A DNA stretch of 64,000 bases from Betaproteobacteria bacterium (GTDB lineage Bacteria; Pseudomonadota; Gammaproteobacteria; Burkholderiales; Ferrovaceae): the NCBI GenBank assembly GCA_018971415.1, contig JAGXAW010000001.1, positions 30,407 to 94,406 on the forward strand, read 5' to 3'. Both the position numbers and the translations under genes were made by a program. The notes below the pieces were generated by a model. That model worked only from the letters and a program-made list of their open reading frames with translations. It ran no database searches and was not told the DNA's origin. Shown here piece by piece: positions 45,852 to 55,157 of the stretch; within the stretch, counting starts at the first letter, position 1, and every line of letters begins with the position of its first letter.

Positions 45852-46607
45852 TTAAAAACTACAGGTAATCAATTTAAAAGGGATATCAGCGTTACACACA
45901 TTACCTCGCGTATTGATACCCAACTGTAAAAAACGAATATTAAGCATATATTTATTGGCACTAATCTCTGGGGTACAGACAAGGGATTCATCTAATTGTA
46001 CACGCAGTAATTTAGCCTCAGCACCCACTCTCGCCTGCTGAAAAGCACCTTTCACCGCAAGCAAATCCTGCTCCTTACCACTGCCCTTTAAAAGAGACAA
46101 TTGTACTTGCATCGCGCGCCAAGTACTCTCCATGGGCTCAAGCCAACTCAAAATCTCAAGACGTCTATCTTCAGGCTGTTGCGTGAGCCAATAATGATAG
46201 GGGGGAGCATCAAAGTCACATAAGCCTCCAGGAATAGAGGCCCGTTGTTTCACCGACATCAACCATTCATGGTTACGTAAATGCTCACCAAACTTACCCT
46301 TTGTCTGTTGACAATTAAAAACGGCCAACTCTAACTCAGCAAGGGTTTTTTCAAGAGGCTCTTGTTCTACTTTCGGATTATTGCGTAAGGATAAAAGTAC
46401 CTGTCGTTGTCTCTCTAAGGCCATTAACAGATCTGATTTGATGTCATCACGCACGGTAATGTCGAGTATTTCAAATAAAGTCATTAAGGCGGCGTGATGA
46501 TTGAAAGAACTCTCCTGATTTACAAAAAAGTAAAGACGATCAAATAGGCTCGTCAGCTTAAGCAGCATACGAATTTGAGCGTTCAGGGGATAATCGTAAG
46601 TAATCAC
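45852..46607 (-). CDS. zapD: cell-division protein ZapD
   Basis: A 251-residue ZapD (YacF): start ITYDYPLNAQIRMLLKLTSLFDRL, then RASIPGGLCDFDAPPYHYWL and the C-terminal beta domain NKYMLNIRFLQL. ZapD bundles FtsZ filaments at mid-cell. It lies in the conserved leftward pilD-coaE-zapD run, 64 nt after coaE. Confidence 0.94.
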   Translation of the reverse strand: MITYDYPLNAQIRMLLKLTSLFDRLYFFVNQESSFNHHAALMTLFEILDITVRDDIKSDLLMALERQRQVLLSLRNNPKVEQEPLEKTLAELELAVFNCQQTKGKFGEHLRNHEWLMSVKQRASIPGGLCDFDAPPYHYWLTQQPEDRRLEILSWLEPMESTWRAMQVQLSLLKGSGKEQDLLAVKGAFQQARVGAEAKLLRVQLDESLVCTPEISANKYMLNIRFLQLGINTRGNVCNADIPFKLITCSF

Positions 46608-46671
46608 TACAGTCTCATTGTTTATTCTAGGTCCAAGTTTCTCTTAAACTGAAACAATTGGCAAGCTCATG

Positions 46672-47295
46672 TTATGACCCTTCTTGCCCTTGATTCAAGG
46701 CAAGAGAACGATAACGCTGATCAAGCTGTTTCACCACTGGCTCTAAGAGAGCCAAGGAACCTGAATTATCAATCACATCATCTGCCACACGAAGCCGGGT
46801 TTTTCTGTCAGTCTGTGCTGCCATAATGGCTCTTACCGCATCGCGACTCATGCCAGCTCGTTCACTGGCCCGTTCAATTTGTGCAGACTCTTCACAATCC
46901 ACCACTAAAACACGTGAGATAATAGGGCGGTAAGTACCCACTTCGATTAACAAGGGCACCACCAAGACAATATAAGGTTCGCTAGCTTTTTCAATCGCCT
47001 CACTTACTGCTTCACGAATTCTGCCATGCAAAATGGACTCTAATTTTTTTCTGGCAGGCGGATGATTAAAAACATAATCACGCATAACTTGGCGGTTAAG
47101 ACTGCCATCATCATTAAGAAACTCTTCCCCAAATTTAGCTTCTATTTCAGGCATGGCCCCACCCTGAGGGCCCGTTAATTGATGAGAAATCGCATCCGTA
47201 TCCACCACACAGGCTCCCAAATCAGCAAACATTTTGGCTACAGTAGATTTTCCTGAACCAATACCACCTGTCATCCCTACAATATAACGTTTCAT
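46672..47295 (-). CDS. coaE: dephospho-CoA kinase
   Basis: A 207-residue P-loop kinase: VGMTGGIGSGKSTVAKMFADLG, VDTDAISHQL and the lid VDCEESAQIERASERAGMS. It completes CoA synthesis; coaD is at 33.3 kb. Twelve nt after the prepilin peptidase gene. Confidence 0.96.
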   Translation of the reverse strand: MKRYIVGMTGGIGSGKSTVAKMFADLGACVVDTDAISHQLTGPQGGAMPEIEAKFGEEFLNDDGSLNRQVMRDYVFNHPPARKKLESILHGRIREAVSEAIEKASEPYIVLVVPLLIEVGTYRPIISRVLVVDCEESAQIERASERAGMSRDAVRAIMAAQTDRKTRLRVADDVIDNSGSLALLEPVVKQLDQRYRSLALNQGQEGS

Positions 47296-47307
47296 GGTCT
47301 CCCTCCC

Positions 47308-47964
47308 TTAGTGACCTTGTTTTAATAGGATTAAATACCCTGCTATAGCTAAAAATGGGCCAAATGGCAGGGCCATAGTTATTGTTTTACCTTGCCGCCA
47401 CATTATAGCCAACCCCACCACCAGCCCCATTATTGAGGACAGTAATAATATAAACGGTAGCGCTTGCCACCCAAGCCATGCCCCAAGGGCAGCCAGTAAT
47501 TTAAAGTCCCCGTGCCCCATCCCTTGGCGTTTGGTCACTAAAAAATATCCCTGCTTTAAGATCCAAGGCAACACATATCCAAGTATGGCGCCCCATAGGG
47601 CATCATGTAAGGATACACCACCTAATCCCACATCATGGATGATGAGTCCGAGCCACATTAAAGGCAAGGTTAACAGATCGGGGAGCAGCCATGTCTTAAG
47701 ATCCATCAAGAGCAGTAATAGTAAGCCCCAGACAAGCACTAGAGCGATGAAGGCCCAGCGTTTATCTTGAATGAAATGACTCTCCAAAAAAGTCGTGAAT
47801 GCGCACAACAAACCGAAGAGCAACTCTATGGAAGGAGAATGCCTTAAGGATCCGTTCGATGCTTTTAAGCTTTTTGCGTAATAGCCCGCAAAACGGTAAA
47901 TCACCAACCCCACAACAAAACCGATTAAAGCCAGAAAAAATGAAGTCGTAGTCATTGAAGACAT
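47308..47964 (-). CDS. pilD: type IV prepilin leader peptidase, lacking the N-terminal cytoplasmic domain
   Basis: A 218-residue polytopic aspartyl protease with catalytic aspartates in LLMDLKTWLLPD (Asp88) and GMGHGDFK (Asp153). Normal PilD is about 290 residues and has a large cytoplasmic loop with two CxxC zinc motifs that also N-methylates pilins. Here the first helix (FVVGLVIYRF) joins almost directly to SPSIELLFGLL, and no CxxC is present. It may still cleave prepilins but probably cannot methylate them by the usual domain. pilB and pilC, often adjacent, are not here. Confidence 0.85.
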   Translation of the reverse strand: MSSMTTTSFFLALIGFVVGLVIYRFAGYYAKSLKASNGSLRHSPSIELLFGLLCAFTTFLESHFIQDKRWAFIALVLVWGLLLLLLMDLKTWLLPDLLTLPLMWLGLIIHDVGLGGVSLHDALWGAILGYVLPWILKQGYFLVTKRQGMGHGDFKLLAALGAWLGWQALPFILLLSSIMGLVVGLAIMWRQGKTITMALPFGPFLAIAGYLILLKQGH

Positions 47965-47969
47965 CCTGG

Positions 47970-49268
47970 CTACTCGTTTAATTGAGGAGGATGCGCTTCA
48001 GAAAAATGGTTCATTTGTAGTCTCACCACTTTAACCATGCGATCTTGTGTTTGTACGATCTCCACAGGATAACCATCAACTTTTAATGCTGTCCCAGGTT
48101 CTGGAATATCCTCTAAGGTTTCTAAAATCAACCCATTGAGCGTTCTTGGTCCATCCAAATGAAAACGTGTATTTAGTTTGCGGTTCAAATCCCGCAAAGA
48201 ACAGGAGCCGTCCACCAGATAAACCCCATCCTCTTCTTCAGTAAAAAAACTCCCTTGGTGAGGCAGTTGGCTACTAAATTCACCCACAATCTCTTCCAGG
48301 ATATCCTCAACGGAGACCAAACCCTGTAACTCCCCATACTCATCCACCACCAAGGCCATCTTGCGTCGGTTTTCTTGAAAATTGTTGAGCTGAGTAAACA
48401 GCGGAGTGTTCTCCGGCACAAAATAAGGAGGATCAGTAATGGCTTTTATGGCCTCTATACTGACGGGCTCATGATGAATTTGATTAAATAATTTACGCAC
48501 ATGAAGGACCCCCAATACAGCATCAGGGTCGCCATCATAAATTAACTGCAAGGTATGGTTAGAGGTTGTTAACTGTTGCTCAATGAGCTCCATGGAGGAG
48601 GACAAATCAATGCCCTCAATCTGACTTCGCGGAATCATCACGTCTTTAACCGTGACATCCGTTAAGTTAAACAAATTCATGAGAATATGATGGTGCTTTT
48701 GCGGAATAAAGCGGCTTCCTTCAAGCACCATCACTCGGAGTTCTTCTAACGTGACTCCATTATTAAAAGTATTATTTTTTGGTTTTAACCTGGTGATAAC
48801 CAATAAGGACTGGACGAATAAATTCACGAACCAGACGATGGGGTAACACACTCGCAACAAAGGAACCAGAACATAACTGACATGAAGAGCGATTTTTTCC
48901 GAATAGGCAGCACCCAGGATTTTAGGGGTAATTTCTGAAAAAATAAGAATGGCCAGTGTCACCAAAATGGTGCCAATGGTCAACGCCACTTCGCCTTTGC
49001 CTAGTAAACGCACCGTTAATACGGTGACGATGGCCGCTGAGGCAGCATTGATGAAATTATTGCCTAACAGCAGAACACCCAGCAATCGGTCTGTGTGCTC
49101 AAGCAGCTCTTGCGCCAATTTTGCACCACGATGACCTTGAGCAACCCAATGTTTAAGACGAAAACGATTAAGGGCCATCATACTGGTCTCAGCCATCGAG
49201 AAAAAACCAGATAACACCAGTAAAACAGCTAAGACGCTAAGTAGCACCCCTATAGGGATATCATCCAA
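47970..49268 (-). CDS. CNNM/CBS-domain transporter-like protein (CorC/HlyC family)
   Basis: A 432-residue protein: N-terminal DUF21/CNNM membrane domain (LSGFFSMAETSMMALNRFRL), tandem CBS domains (VKDVMIPRSQIEGIDL; MALVVDEYGELQGLVSVEDILEEIVGE) and a CorC_HlyC C-terminal domain. Homologues (YfjD/CorB type) are implicated in Mg2+ or Co2+ efflux. Six nt before pilD; 58 nt after the CcsA-like gene. Confidence 0.9.
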   Translation of the reverse strand: MDDIPIGVLLSVLAVLLVLSGFFSMAETSMMALNRFRLKHWVAQGHRGAKLAQELLEHTDRLLGVLLLGNNFINAASAAIVTVLTVRLLGKGEVALTIGTILVTLAILIFSEITPKILGAAYSEKIALHVSYVLVPLLRVCYPIVWFVNLFVQSLLVITRLKPKNNTFNNGVTLEELRVMVLEGSRFIPQKHHHILMNLFNLTDVTVKDVMIPRSQIEGIDLSSSMELIEQQLTTSNHTLQLIYDGDPDAVLGVLHVRKLFNQIHHEPVSIEAIKAITDPPYFVPENTPLFTQLNNFQENRRKMALVVDEYGELQGLVSVEDILEEIVGEFSSQLPHQGSFFTEEEDGVYLVDGSCSLRDLNRKLNTRFHLDGPRTLNGLILETLEDIPEPGTALKVDGYPVEIVQTQDRMVKVVRLQMNHFSEAHPPQLNE

Positions 49269-49326
49269 GATTTAAATTTCACTAATAAAAACAAGACGTT
49301 AGTATCCGACAGGAAGAAGCTTGCTG

Positions 49327-50154
49327 TCAAGAACGATGTAACAGTACTTCCAGTACAAACTTGCTGCCGATATAGGCCAACACCAACATGACAAAGCCCG
49401 ACTCAACAAATAAGGCTGCACGCCGACCTCGCCAACCGTATTTGACGCGACCAATCATCAGCACCGCATAAATGAGCCAAGATAAAATCGAGAACACCAC
49501 TTTATGGCTAAGTACCAGGGGAATGCCAAAGATACTCTCTGAGAAAAAGACCCCACTAATTAAGGTTACCGTGAGAAAAGCAAAACCCACCCATAACATC
49601 TGGAATAAAATTGCATCCATGGCCACTAAGGAAGGCCATTGATTCACCCGTGACAGCACTTTAGAGAGTATTCTCTTTTCTAGTACGCGAATAAATAAAG
49701 CATGAATGGTGGCAATACCAAATAAACTGTAGGCCATGAGTGACACCATCACGTGTACTTTAAACGCAAGACCCGTATAGCTTACTGCTTTCTCTTCAGT
49801 AAAGAGTAACGGCGCAAATACTCCTGGAATGGCTAAGAACAAAATCACTGGGCGCAATAAACCCATCTGATGACGAAAACTAATGATCCAATACATGGCG
49901 ACCGTAGTTGCTGCCAGCAACGACAAACTGGGACCAATTGAGAAATCGAGCTGATGATTGGCAACCACACTCTGATGAAGCAGCTGAACATGGGTAAACC
50001 AGGCCACCAACAGAAAAAGACGGGTAGTCCATTCACGGCGCTGAGCGTGTTCCGCTTTTACCTCTATCACATTAAAACTGAGCCAATCTCTAATACCAAT
50101 CATTAGATAGAGGAAAGCAGTGATAAAATAGTAAGTATATTCGGATGTCATCAT
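49327..50154 (-). CDS. CcsA/YpjD-like cytochrome c assembly family membrane protein
   Basis: A 275-residue inner-membrane protein with about eight helices, including VHVMVSLMAYSLFGIATIHALF and LSHKVVFSILSWLIYAVLMIGR with the histidines typical of CcsA-family heme handling. The YpjD subgroup lies next to ffh in most beta- and gammaproteobacteria, as here (divergent, 42 nt). The exact role is unproven. Confidence 0.87.
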   Translation of the reverse strand: MMTSEYTYYFITAFLYLMIGIRDWLSFNVIEVKAEHAQRREWTTRLFLLVAWFTHVQLLHQSVVANHQLDFSIGPSLSLLAATTVAMYWIISFRHQMGLLRPVILFLAIPGVFAPLLFTEEKAVSYTGLAFKVHVMVSLMAYSLFGIATIHALFIRVLEKRILSKVLSRVNQWPSLVAMDAILFQMLWVGFAFLTVTLISGVFFSESIFGIPLVLSHKVVFSILSWLIYAVLMIGRVKYGWRGRRAALFVESGFVMLVLAYIGSKFVLEVLLHRS

Positions 50155-50196
50155 GGCAATAGTTTACCATTTTCAGCCTCAAGGATTGTTGAGATT

Positions 50197-51552
50197 ATGT
50201 TAGATCAGTTAACAGAACGCTTTTCCGGCGTCATTAAAACACTGCGCGGCCAAGCAAGACTCACGGAAAGCAATATTCAAGATGCATTGCGAGAAGTACG
50301 TATTGCTCTACTTGAAGCAGATGTGGCCCTACCGGTGGTTAAACACTTTATCGAACAGGTAAAAACCAAGTCCCTTGGCCAGTCAGTCATCACCAGCCTG
50401 ACCCCAGGACAGGCGTTTATTGGTGTGGTCCATGAGGAACTCACCAAGCTGATGGGATCAACAAGCTCAGGCTTATCACTACTCACCCAGCCTCCAGCCG
50501 TGGTACTGATGGCAGGCTTACAGGGTTCTGGTAAAACCACTTCGAGTGGTAAATTGGCCAAATGGCTAAAAGAACAAGAGAAGAAAAAAGTACTGTTGGT
50601 GAGTTGTGACGTCTATCGACCCGCCGCTATTGAACAGTTAAAGATTCTTGCTCACAGTTTAGAAATAGACTTCTTCGAGTCGCAGGCCTCAGAGTCGCCA
50701 GTTGCCATTGCTGAAAAAGCCCTTGATTATGCCCGTCGTCATTTCTTTGATGTCTTGATTGTTGATACGGCAGGACGCCTTGCTGTTGATGAGGCAATGA
50801 TGACGGAAATTAAAGCACTGCATCAGTGTTTAAATCCGATTGAAACCTTATTTGTGGTTGATGCCATGCAGGGCCAAGATGCGGTCAATACAGCTAAAGC
50901 CTTTGGTGAAACGCTCCCGCTCACAGGCGTGATCGTCACCAAACTCGATGGCGATGCCAGAGGGGGGGTGGCCTTATCAGTTAAAGAGGTGACACAAAAA
51001 CCCATTAAATTTGTTGGTACTGGAGAAAAATTAACGGGACTGGAGGTTTTTCACCCTGATCGGATCGCCTCTCGTATTCTAGGTATGGGGGATGTACTCT
51101 CATTAATTGAAGATGCTCAGCGTCATGTGGATCATGCTGAAGCGGAAAAGTTAGCCAATAAAATTAAGAAGGGTTTGGATTTTGATTTAGAGGATTTTAA
51201 ATCACAAATCGTACAAATGAAAAAAGCTGGTGGGCTCACTGCCATGATGGATAAACTGCCTGCCCAGTTAACTAAAAACATCCCTCAACAGGGAGGAATG
51301 GACGATAAGGCCATGAATCGCGTGGAAGGGATTATCAACAGCATGACTCAACAAGAAAGACGTTTTCCTGCCATTATCAAAGCCTCTAGAAAAAAACGTA
51401 TCGCTGCAGGTTCAGGGGTGAGCGTGCAAGAGGTGAACCGCTTACTCAATCAGTTTGAGCAAATGCAAAAGATGATGAAAATGATGTCCCGTGGAGGCCT
51501 TAGCAAAATGATGCGAGGCATGAAAGGCATGATTCCCGGTTTGAGAGGTTAA
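50197..51552 (+). CDS. ffh: signal recognition particle protein Ffh
   Basis: A 451-residue SRP GTPase: N domain with LRGQARLTESNIQDALREVRIALLEADVA (described as a helical bundle), P-loop GLQGSGKTTSSGKLAKW, SCDVYRPAAIEQL, DTAGRLAVDEAM, TKLDGDARGG and a methionine-rich M domain ending KMMKMMSRGGLSKMMRGMK. It binds 4.5S RNA and signal sequences; its receptor FtsY is at 34.4 kb. Its stop overlaps convergent plsY by 4 nt. Confidence 0.97.
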   Translation: MLDQLTERFSGVIKTLRGQARLTESNIQDALREVRIALLEADVALPVVKHFIEQVKTKSLGQSVITSLTPGQAFIGVVHEELTKLMGSTSSGLSLLTQPPAVVLMAGLQGSGKTTSSGKLAKWLKEQEKKKVLLVSCDVYRPAAIEQLKILAHSLEIDFFESQASESPVAIAEKALDYARRHFFDVLIVDTAGRLAVDEAMMTEIKALHQCLNPIETLFVVDAMQGQDAVNTAKAFGETLPLTGVIVTKLDGDARGGVALSVKEVTQKPIKFVGTGEKLTGLEVFHPDRIASRILGMGDVLSLIEDAQRHVDHAEAEKLANKIKKGLDFDLEDFKSQIVQMKKAGGLTAMMDKLPAQLTKNIPQQGGMDDKAMNRVEGIINSMTQQERRFPAIIKASRKKRIAAGSGVSVQEVNRLLNQFEQMQKMMKMMSRGGLSKMMRGMKGMIPGLRG

Positions 51553-52151
51553 GGCTTTTTAAAAACTGTCTCTTTGCCACTCAATAATTTACGAATATTA
51601 CTGTGGTGATGAATAAGTAACATTAAGGCGATGAGTAAAATAGTCCAACGCTGTATCTTATCCTCGGTGAGCCATAAACTCATGATTGGTCCCAGGAGTA
51701 ATGCGGTTAAGGCTGACAACGAGGAAATTCTAGAGAGCAACATCACTGTCAACCACGAGGCGAAGGTCAGTAAGCCCAGTAGAGGATTAAGAGCCAGTAA
51801 AATCCCGAGGGCAGTGGCTACCCCCTTGCCGCCTTTAAAGCCAAAAAACACAGGATAGCCGTGACCCACAAACACAGCAATGGCCGCTACCTCTGCGAGC
51901 CACATCTGTCCATTAATCGGGACTGCGTAACGTTGAGTGAGCCACACAGCTAACCAGCCCTTTAAGGCATCACCAAGCAAAACCAAAAGAGCTGCTTTTT
52001 TATTACCACCCCTTAACATATTGGTGGCCCCAGGATTTTTAGAGCCAAAGGATCGGGGATCGGGCAAACCCATGAGCTGACTGATTATCACCGCAAAGGC
52101 CATGGATCCCAGTAAATAGGAGAATAAGGTGGTCAATAGTACTGTTGTCAT
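51549..52151 (-). CDS. plsY: glycerol-3-phosphate acyltransferase PlsY
   Basis: A 200-residue membrane acyltransferase with the three PlsY motifs: DPRSFGSKNPGATNMLR, VGHGYPVFFGFKGGKGVATALG and a C-terminal RISSLSALTALLLGP. It uses acyl phosphate to acylate glycerol-3-phosphate. Same strand as xerD, 19 nt downstream. Confidence 0.95.
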   Translation of the reverse strand: MTTVLLTTLFSYLLGSMAFAVIISQLMGLPDPRSFGSKNPGATNMLRGGNKKAALLVLLGDALKGWLAVWLTQRYAVPINGQMWLAEVAAIAVFVGHGYPVFFGFKGGKGVATALGILLALNPLLGLLTFASWLTVMLLSRISSLSALTALLLGPIMSLWLTEDKIQRWTILLIALMLLIHHHSNIRKLLSGKETVFKKP

Positions 52152-52170
52152 CGTTAATCGTCCTTAGAAT

Positions 52171-53076
52171 CTATCCCCGTGGATGATGCTGTTCATGAAT
52201 TTGTCTTAATCGCTCACGGGCCACATGGGTATAAATCTGCGTTGTTGAGATATCTGCATGACCTAACAACAATTGCACTACCCGCAAATCTGCACCATGA
52301 TTAACAAGATGGGTCGCAAAAGCATGGCGCAAAGTATGCGGCGAAAGAGGCGTCATAATACCTGCTTTTTTGGCGTATTGCTTAATTAAGTACCAAAAAC
52401 CTTGACGCGTCATGGGCTCTTGGCGATGGTTAATAAACAATGTCTCATGGGGCAAATGGTTTAATAGCTGAGGGCGAGAGAGGTTCACATATTCCTGACA
52501 CCAGCGACTGGCTTCCATACCCATGGGAACCAAGCGCTCTTTATTGCCTTTACCTAAGACACGAACCACCCCCGTATCAAAACTGACCCTCGCTAAGGTT
52601 AAGCCCACTAACTCAGAGACCCGCAGCCCACTGGCATAGAGTAATTCCAGCATCGCCCTATCTCTTAAGCCAAGCGCTGTATTGGTATCTGGCGCAGCCA
52701 ACAGCTCCTCCACCTGTGCCTCGCTCAAGGTTTTAGGTAGGCTTTGGGGCAATTTTGGTGATTGAATATTTAAAGTGGGGTCACTCTGGAGTTGACCGTC
52801 TCTTACAGCGCGCCTGAAATAGCGTCTTAAGCTTGATAACGCTCTTGCTGATGAGCGAGCGGCACTGTGTTTGGTTAAGAATAAAAAAGACAGCCAAGAG
52901 GTAATGTGGTGTTCAGCCACGAGATTCAATACTACACCGGGGTGGTGCTTGTCTAACCAGAGTACAAACTGAATTAAATCTCGACGGTAGCTTTCTAGCG
53001 TATTTTGCGACAGCCCCTCCTCTAACCAGAGGCCATCGCAAAATTGATCGATTAACTGACGGTTAGGTGTGCTAAT
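52171..53076 (-). CDS. xerD: tyrosine recombinase XerD with a non-canonical start (probably ATT)
   Basis: Catalytic residues are present: SGLRVSELVG, HTLRHAFATHL, LLGHADISTTQIYTHV, and the terminal HHPRG of XerD. The first ATG/GTG/TTG-type codon is TTG 52929, which would remove about 49 residues. Yet the same frame upstream encodes a clear XerD N-terminus (LIDQFCDGLWLEEGL, then TLESYRRDL) back to the rplS stop, with no ATG, GTG or TTG. ATT at 53074-53076, one codon after that stop, gives 301 residues, close to E. coli XerD (298). Likely translated by coupling to rplS; a sequencing error is the alternative. XerD resolves chromosome dimers at dif. Confidence 0.85.
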   Translation of the reverse strand: MSTPNRQLIDQFCDGLWLEEGLSQNTLESYRRDLIQFVLWLDKHHPGVVLNLVAEHHITSWLSFLFLTKHSAARSSARALSSLRRYFRRAVRDGQLQSDPTLNIQSPKLPQSLPKTLSEAQVEELLAAPDTNTALGLRDRAMLELLYASGLRVSELVGLTLARVSFDTGVVRVLGKGNKERLVPMGMEASRWCQEYVNLSRPQLLNHLPHETLFINHRQEPMTRQGFWYLIKQYAKKAGIMTPLSPHTLRHAFATHLVNHGADLRVVQLLLGHADISTTQIYTHVARERLRQIHEQHHPRG

Positions 53077-53079
53077 CGC

Positions 53080-53481
53080 TTATTCAGCTGCCGGGGTAGG
53101 TTTGGCAGCTGCCGCAGGAGTGTTACGGGTAGCCAGTTTTTCACGAATACGGGCTGATTTACCGGAACGACTACGTAAGTAATACAATTTCGCACGACGC
53201 ACATCACCGCGACGTTTCACTTCAATACTGGCAATTAAGGGTGAGTAAGTTTGGAAGGTTCTTTCAACCCCTTCACCGGATGATACTTTACGAACAATAA
53301 ATGATGAATTCAATCCACGGTTACGAATAGCAATCACAACACCTTCAAAGGCCTGGACACGTTTTCTTTCACCTTCAACCACGTTCACATTGACAACCAC
53401 GGTGTCCCCTGGGGCAAAATCAGGAATATTTTTTCCTAAACGTTGCATTTCTTCCTGTTCTAATTGTTGAATCAAATTCAT
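53080..53481 (-). CDS. rplS: 50S ribosomal protein L19
   Basis: A 133-residue L19: [49 protein letters not shown] (core, abridged), [32 protein letters not shown]. It ends with an alanine/proline-rich tail. Last ribosomal gene of the rpsP-rimM-trmD-rplS operon; its TAA is in frame with xerD and one codon before the proposed ATT start. Confidence 0.96.
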   Translation of the reverse strand: MNLIQQLEQEEMQRLGKNIPDFAPGDTVVVNVNVVEGERKRVQAFEGVVIAIRNRGLNSSFIVRKVSSGEGVERTFQTYSPLIASIEVKRRGDVRRAKLYYLRSRSGKSARIREKLATRNTPAAAAKPTPAAE

Positions 53482-53482
53482 G

Positions 53483-54250
53483 TTACTGCTCCTTGTTTAA
53501 CTGTTGAGCGATTAGGCTCTCTACTATTTTTTTATCATCCCCAGAAAGAGGTTGGCGAGCCAACATATCTGGGCGCTTTTGCCAGGTTTTAATCACCGCC
53601 TGTTCATGTCGCCAACGCTCAATATGAGCATGATGACCTGATAACAAAACAGGTGGAACTGCCATATCCTCAAACACTTCTGGCCTAGTGTAATGAGGTG
53701 TATCTAACCACTGTGTCACAAAGGACTCTTGCTCCACGGACCGACTGTCTCCCAATACTCCAGGGATCTGTCTCACTACTGCATCCATTAATACCAGAGC
53801 AGGAAGCTCACCACCTGAGAGCACATACTCCCCGATGGAAATTTCCTCATCCACGTAGCGATCAATTAATCGCTGATCGACCCCTTCATAGCGGGCACTT
53901 AATAAAATCAATCCCGGCGTGGTACTTAATTCAACCGCCCTTTGATGGGTGAGTAAGGCCCCTTGAGGACTTAAAAATATCACCTTTGGTTGGCCAACCC
54001 CCTGCTCCCTTTGACGGGCTTTTGCCGCCAAAATAGCTTCTTTTAAAGGCTCAGCCAACATCACCATGCCCGGCCCACCACCGTAGGGGCGATCATCCAC
54101 CGTCCGGTAAGGGTCATGGGTAAACTCTCTCGGGTTCCAGGTTTTTAGTTGCCAAAGATGATTCTCTTTGGCTCTTCCCGTCACGCCATATTGTGCCGCT
54201 TGTTCAATCAGCTCAGGGAACAACGTGATAACATCAATCTGAAAAGACAT
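53483..54250 (-). CDS. trmD: tRNA (guanine37-N1)-methyltransferase
   Basis: A 255-residue SPOUT methyltransferase, the same length as E. coli Trm[54 protein letters not shown] and the C-terminal tRNA-binding domain. ATG 54250 overlaps the rimM stop as TGATG, which is preferred over an upstream in-frame TTG at 54268. Confidence 0.96.
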   Translation of the reverse strand: MSFQIDVITLFPELIEQAAQYGVTGRAKENHLWQLKTWNPREFTHDPYRTVDDRPYGGGPGMVMLAEPLKEAILAAKARQREQGVGQPKVIFLSPQGALLTHQRAVELSTTPGLILLSARYEGVDQRLIDRYVDEEISIGEYVLSGGELPALVLMDAVVRQIPGVLGDSRSVEQESFVTQWLDTPHYTRPEVFEDMAVPPVLLSGHHAHIERWRHEQAVIKTWQKRPDMLARQPLSGDDKKIVESLIAQQLNKEQ

Positions 54251-54756
54251 CAGTAATCTAGCCCCCAATCCACAACAATCTGCTGCTGATCAACGTTAAT
54301 TTCAATCACAATGGGTTCAACAAAGGGAATCAACCGCTCTTTATCAACACCCTTAACCACCAACAAATCTTGAGCACCCGTCTCGAGTAACTTCTCTACC
54401 TGTCCAAGCGTGTCACCCGCTGTGTTGATGACCTTAAGACCAATTACATCAGTCCAATATACTTCATCTTCATCAGGCTCTGGTAATAACTCACGCGGGA
54501 TTAAAATCAGTTTTGCTCGTTCTAGCGCAATGAGATCGCGATCATGAATTCGTTCAAGTTTCGCTGTTAAACCATTGCCGTGGACACGACAGTCGGTAAT
54601 CACTTCCTCACGACAACTCTCTTCTGAACCTATCCACCATGTGGAAAACTGCGTTAACGCTTTTACGTCCTCAGTGAATGGGATGACATGAAAGCCTCCC
54701 TTAACACCGTAGGGAGCGCCTATACGCCCCATGACGACCCACTTAGGCAGCGGCAA
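54250..54756 (-). CDS. rimM: 16S rRNA processing protein RimM
   Basis: A 168-residue Rim[23 protein letters not shown] and the PRC-barrel segment [25 protein letters not shown] with PFVEPIV near the end. It assists 30S head assembly. The start is TTG 54756, inside the end of rpsP (14-nt overlap); an in-frame ATG at 54732 would cut into the conserved N-terminus. Confidence 0.93.
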   Translation of the reverse strand: MPLPKWVVMGRIGAPYGVKGGFHVIPFTEDVKALTQFSTWWIGSEESCREEVITDCRVHGNGLTAKLERIHDRDLIALERAKLILIPRELLPEPDEDEVYWTDVIGLKVINTAGDTLGQVEKLLETGAQDLLVVKGVDKERLIPFVEPIVIEINVDQQQIVVDWGLDY

Positions 54757-55003
54757 CTCCAGATTTCGGTACTAATTTAATGAGCTTTTCAACTGCGTCG
54801 GAGGCTTGAGCACCATGGCTCTTCCAATAGTTAACGCGAGCCAAATCCAGTCTAAGGCCATCAGCAGCTTCTGCACGAGCAGGGTTATAAAAACCTACAC
54901 GCTCAATGAATCTGCCATCACGACGGTTACGTGAATCAGCCACCACCACATTGTAGAAAGGACGGTTTTTTGCGCCCCCTCTGGATAAACGAATTACAAC
55001 CAT
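54743..55003 (-). CDS. rpsP: 30S ribosomal protein S16
   Basis: An 86-residue S16: [40 protein letters not shown] (abridged, continuous in the protein), then a helical C-terminus. ATG 55003 is chosen because AGGTGA lies 4 nt upstream and it gives the canonical start; an upstream in-frame extension exists but adds non-family sequence. First gene of the rpsP-rimM-trmD-rplS-xerD operon. Confidence 0.96.
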   Translation of the reverse strand: MVVIRLSRGGAKNRPFYNVVVADSRNRRDGRFIERVGFYNPARAEAADGLRLDLARVNYWKSHGAQASDAVEKLIKLVPKSGVAAA

Positions 55004-55024
55004 GTCATCACCTATTAGGTTTTG

Positions 55025-55049
55025 GGTTGACTTAAACTCTAGGTCAACC
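55025..55049 (-). promoter_or_regulatory. hairpin in the rpsP leader
   Basis: GGTTGAC and GTCAACC form a 7-bp stem with an 11-nt loop in the 5' leader, ending 21 nt before the rpsP start codon. It lies between the predicted transcription start near 55068 and the ribosome-binding site, so it could modulate expression of the operon. No match to a known ribosomal-protein leader is claimed. Confidence 0.4.
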
Positions 55050-55074
55050 AATTAAAAATACGGAAAAGCCTTAC

Positions 55075-55103
55075 ATTATAGATAATTTTTCAAGAAAATT
55101 CAA
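55075..55103 (-). promoter_or_regulatory. sigma-70 promoter of the rpsP operon
   Basis: Reading leftward, TTGAAT (plus-strand 55098-55103) and a perfect TATAAT (55075-55080) are separated by exactly 17 bp. Transcription would begin near 55068, giving a leader of about 65 nt before rpsP. This is the best-looking housekeeping promoter in the window. Confidence 0.75.
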
Positions 55104-55157
55104 ATACATGTCATTAACGGCCCTAATTGCCCGAGAACAAAATAAAAGCCAAACTGT

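Noticed and set aside
52171..52929. XerD as a 252-residue protein starting at TTG 52929
   Set aside because: The upstream in-frame sequence encodes the conserved N-terminal core-binding segment of XerD, so this start would discard real protein.
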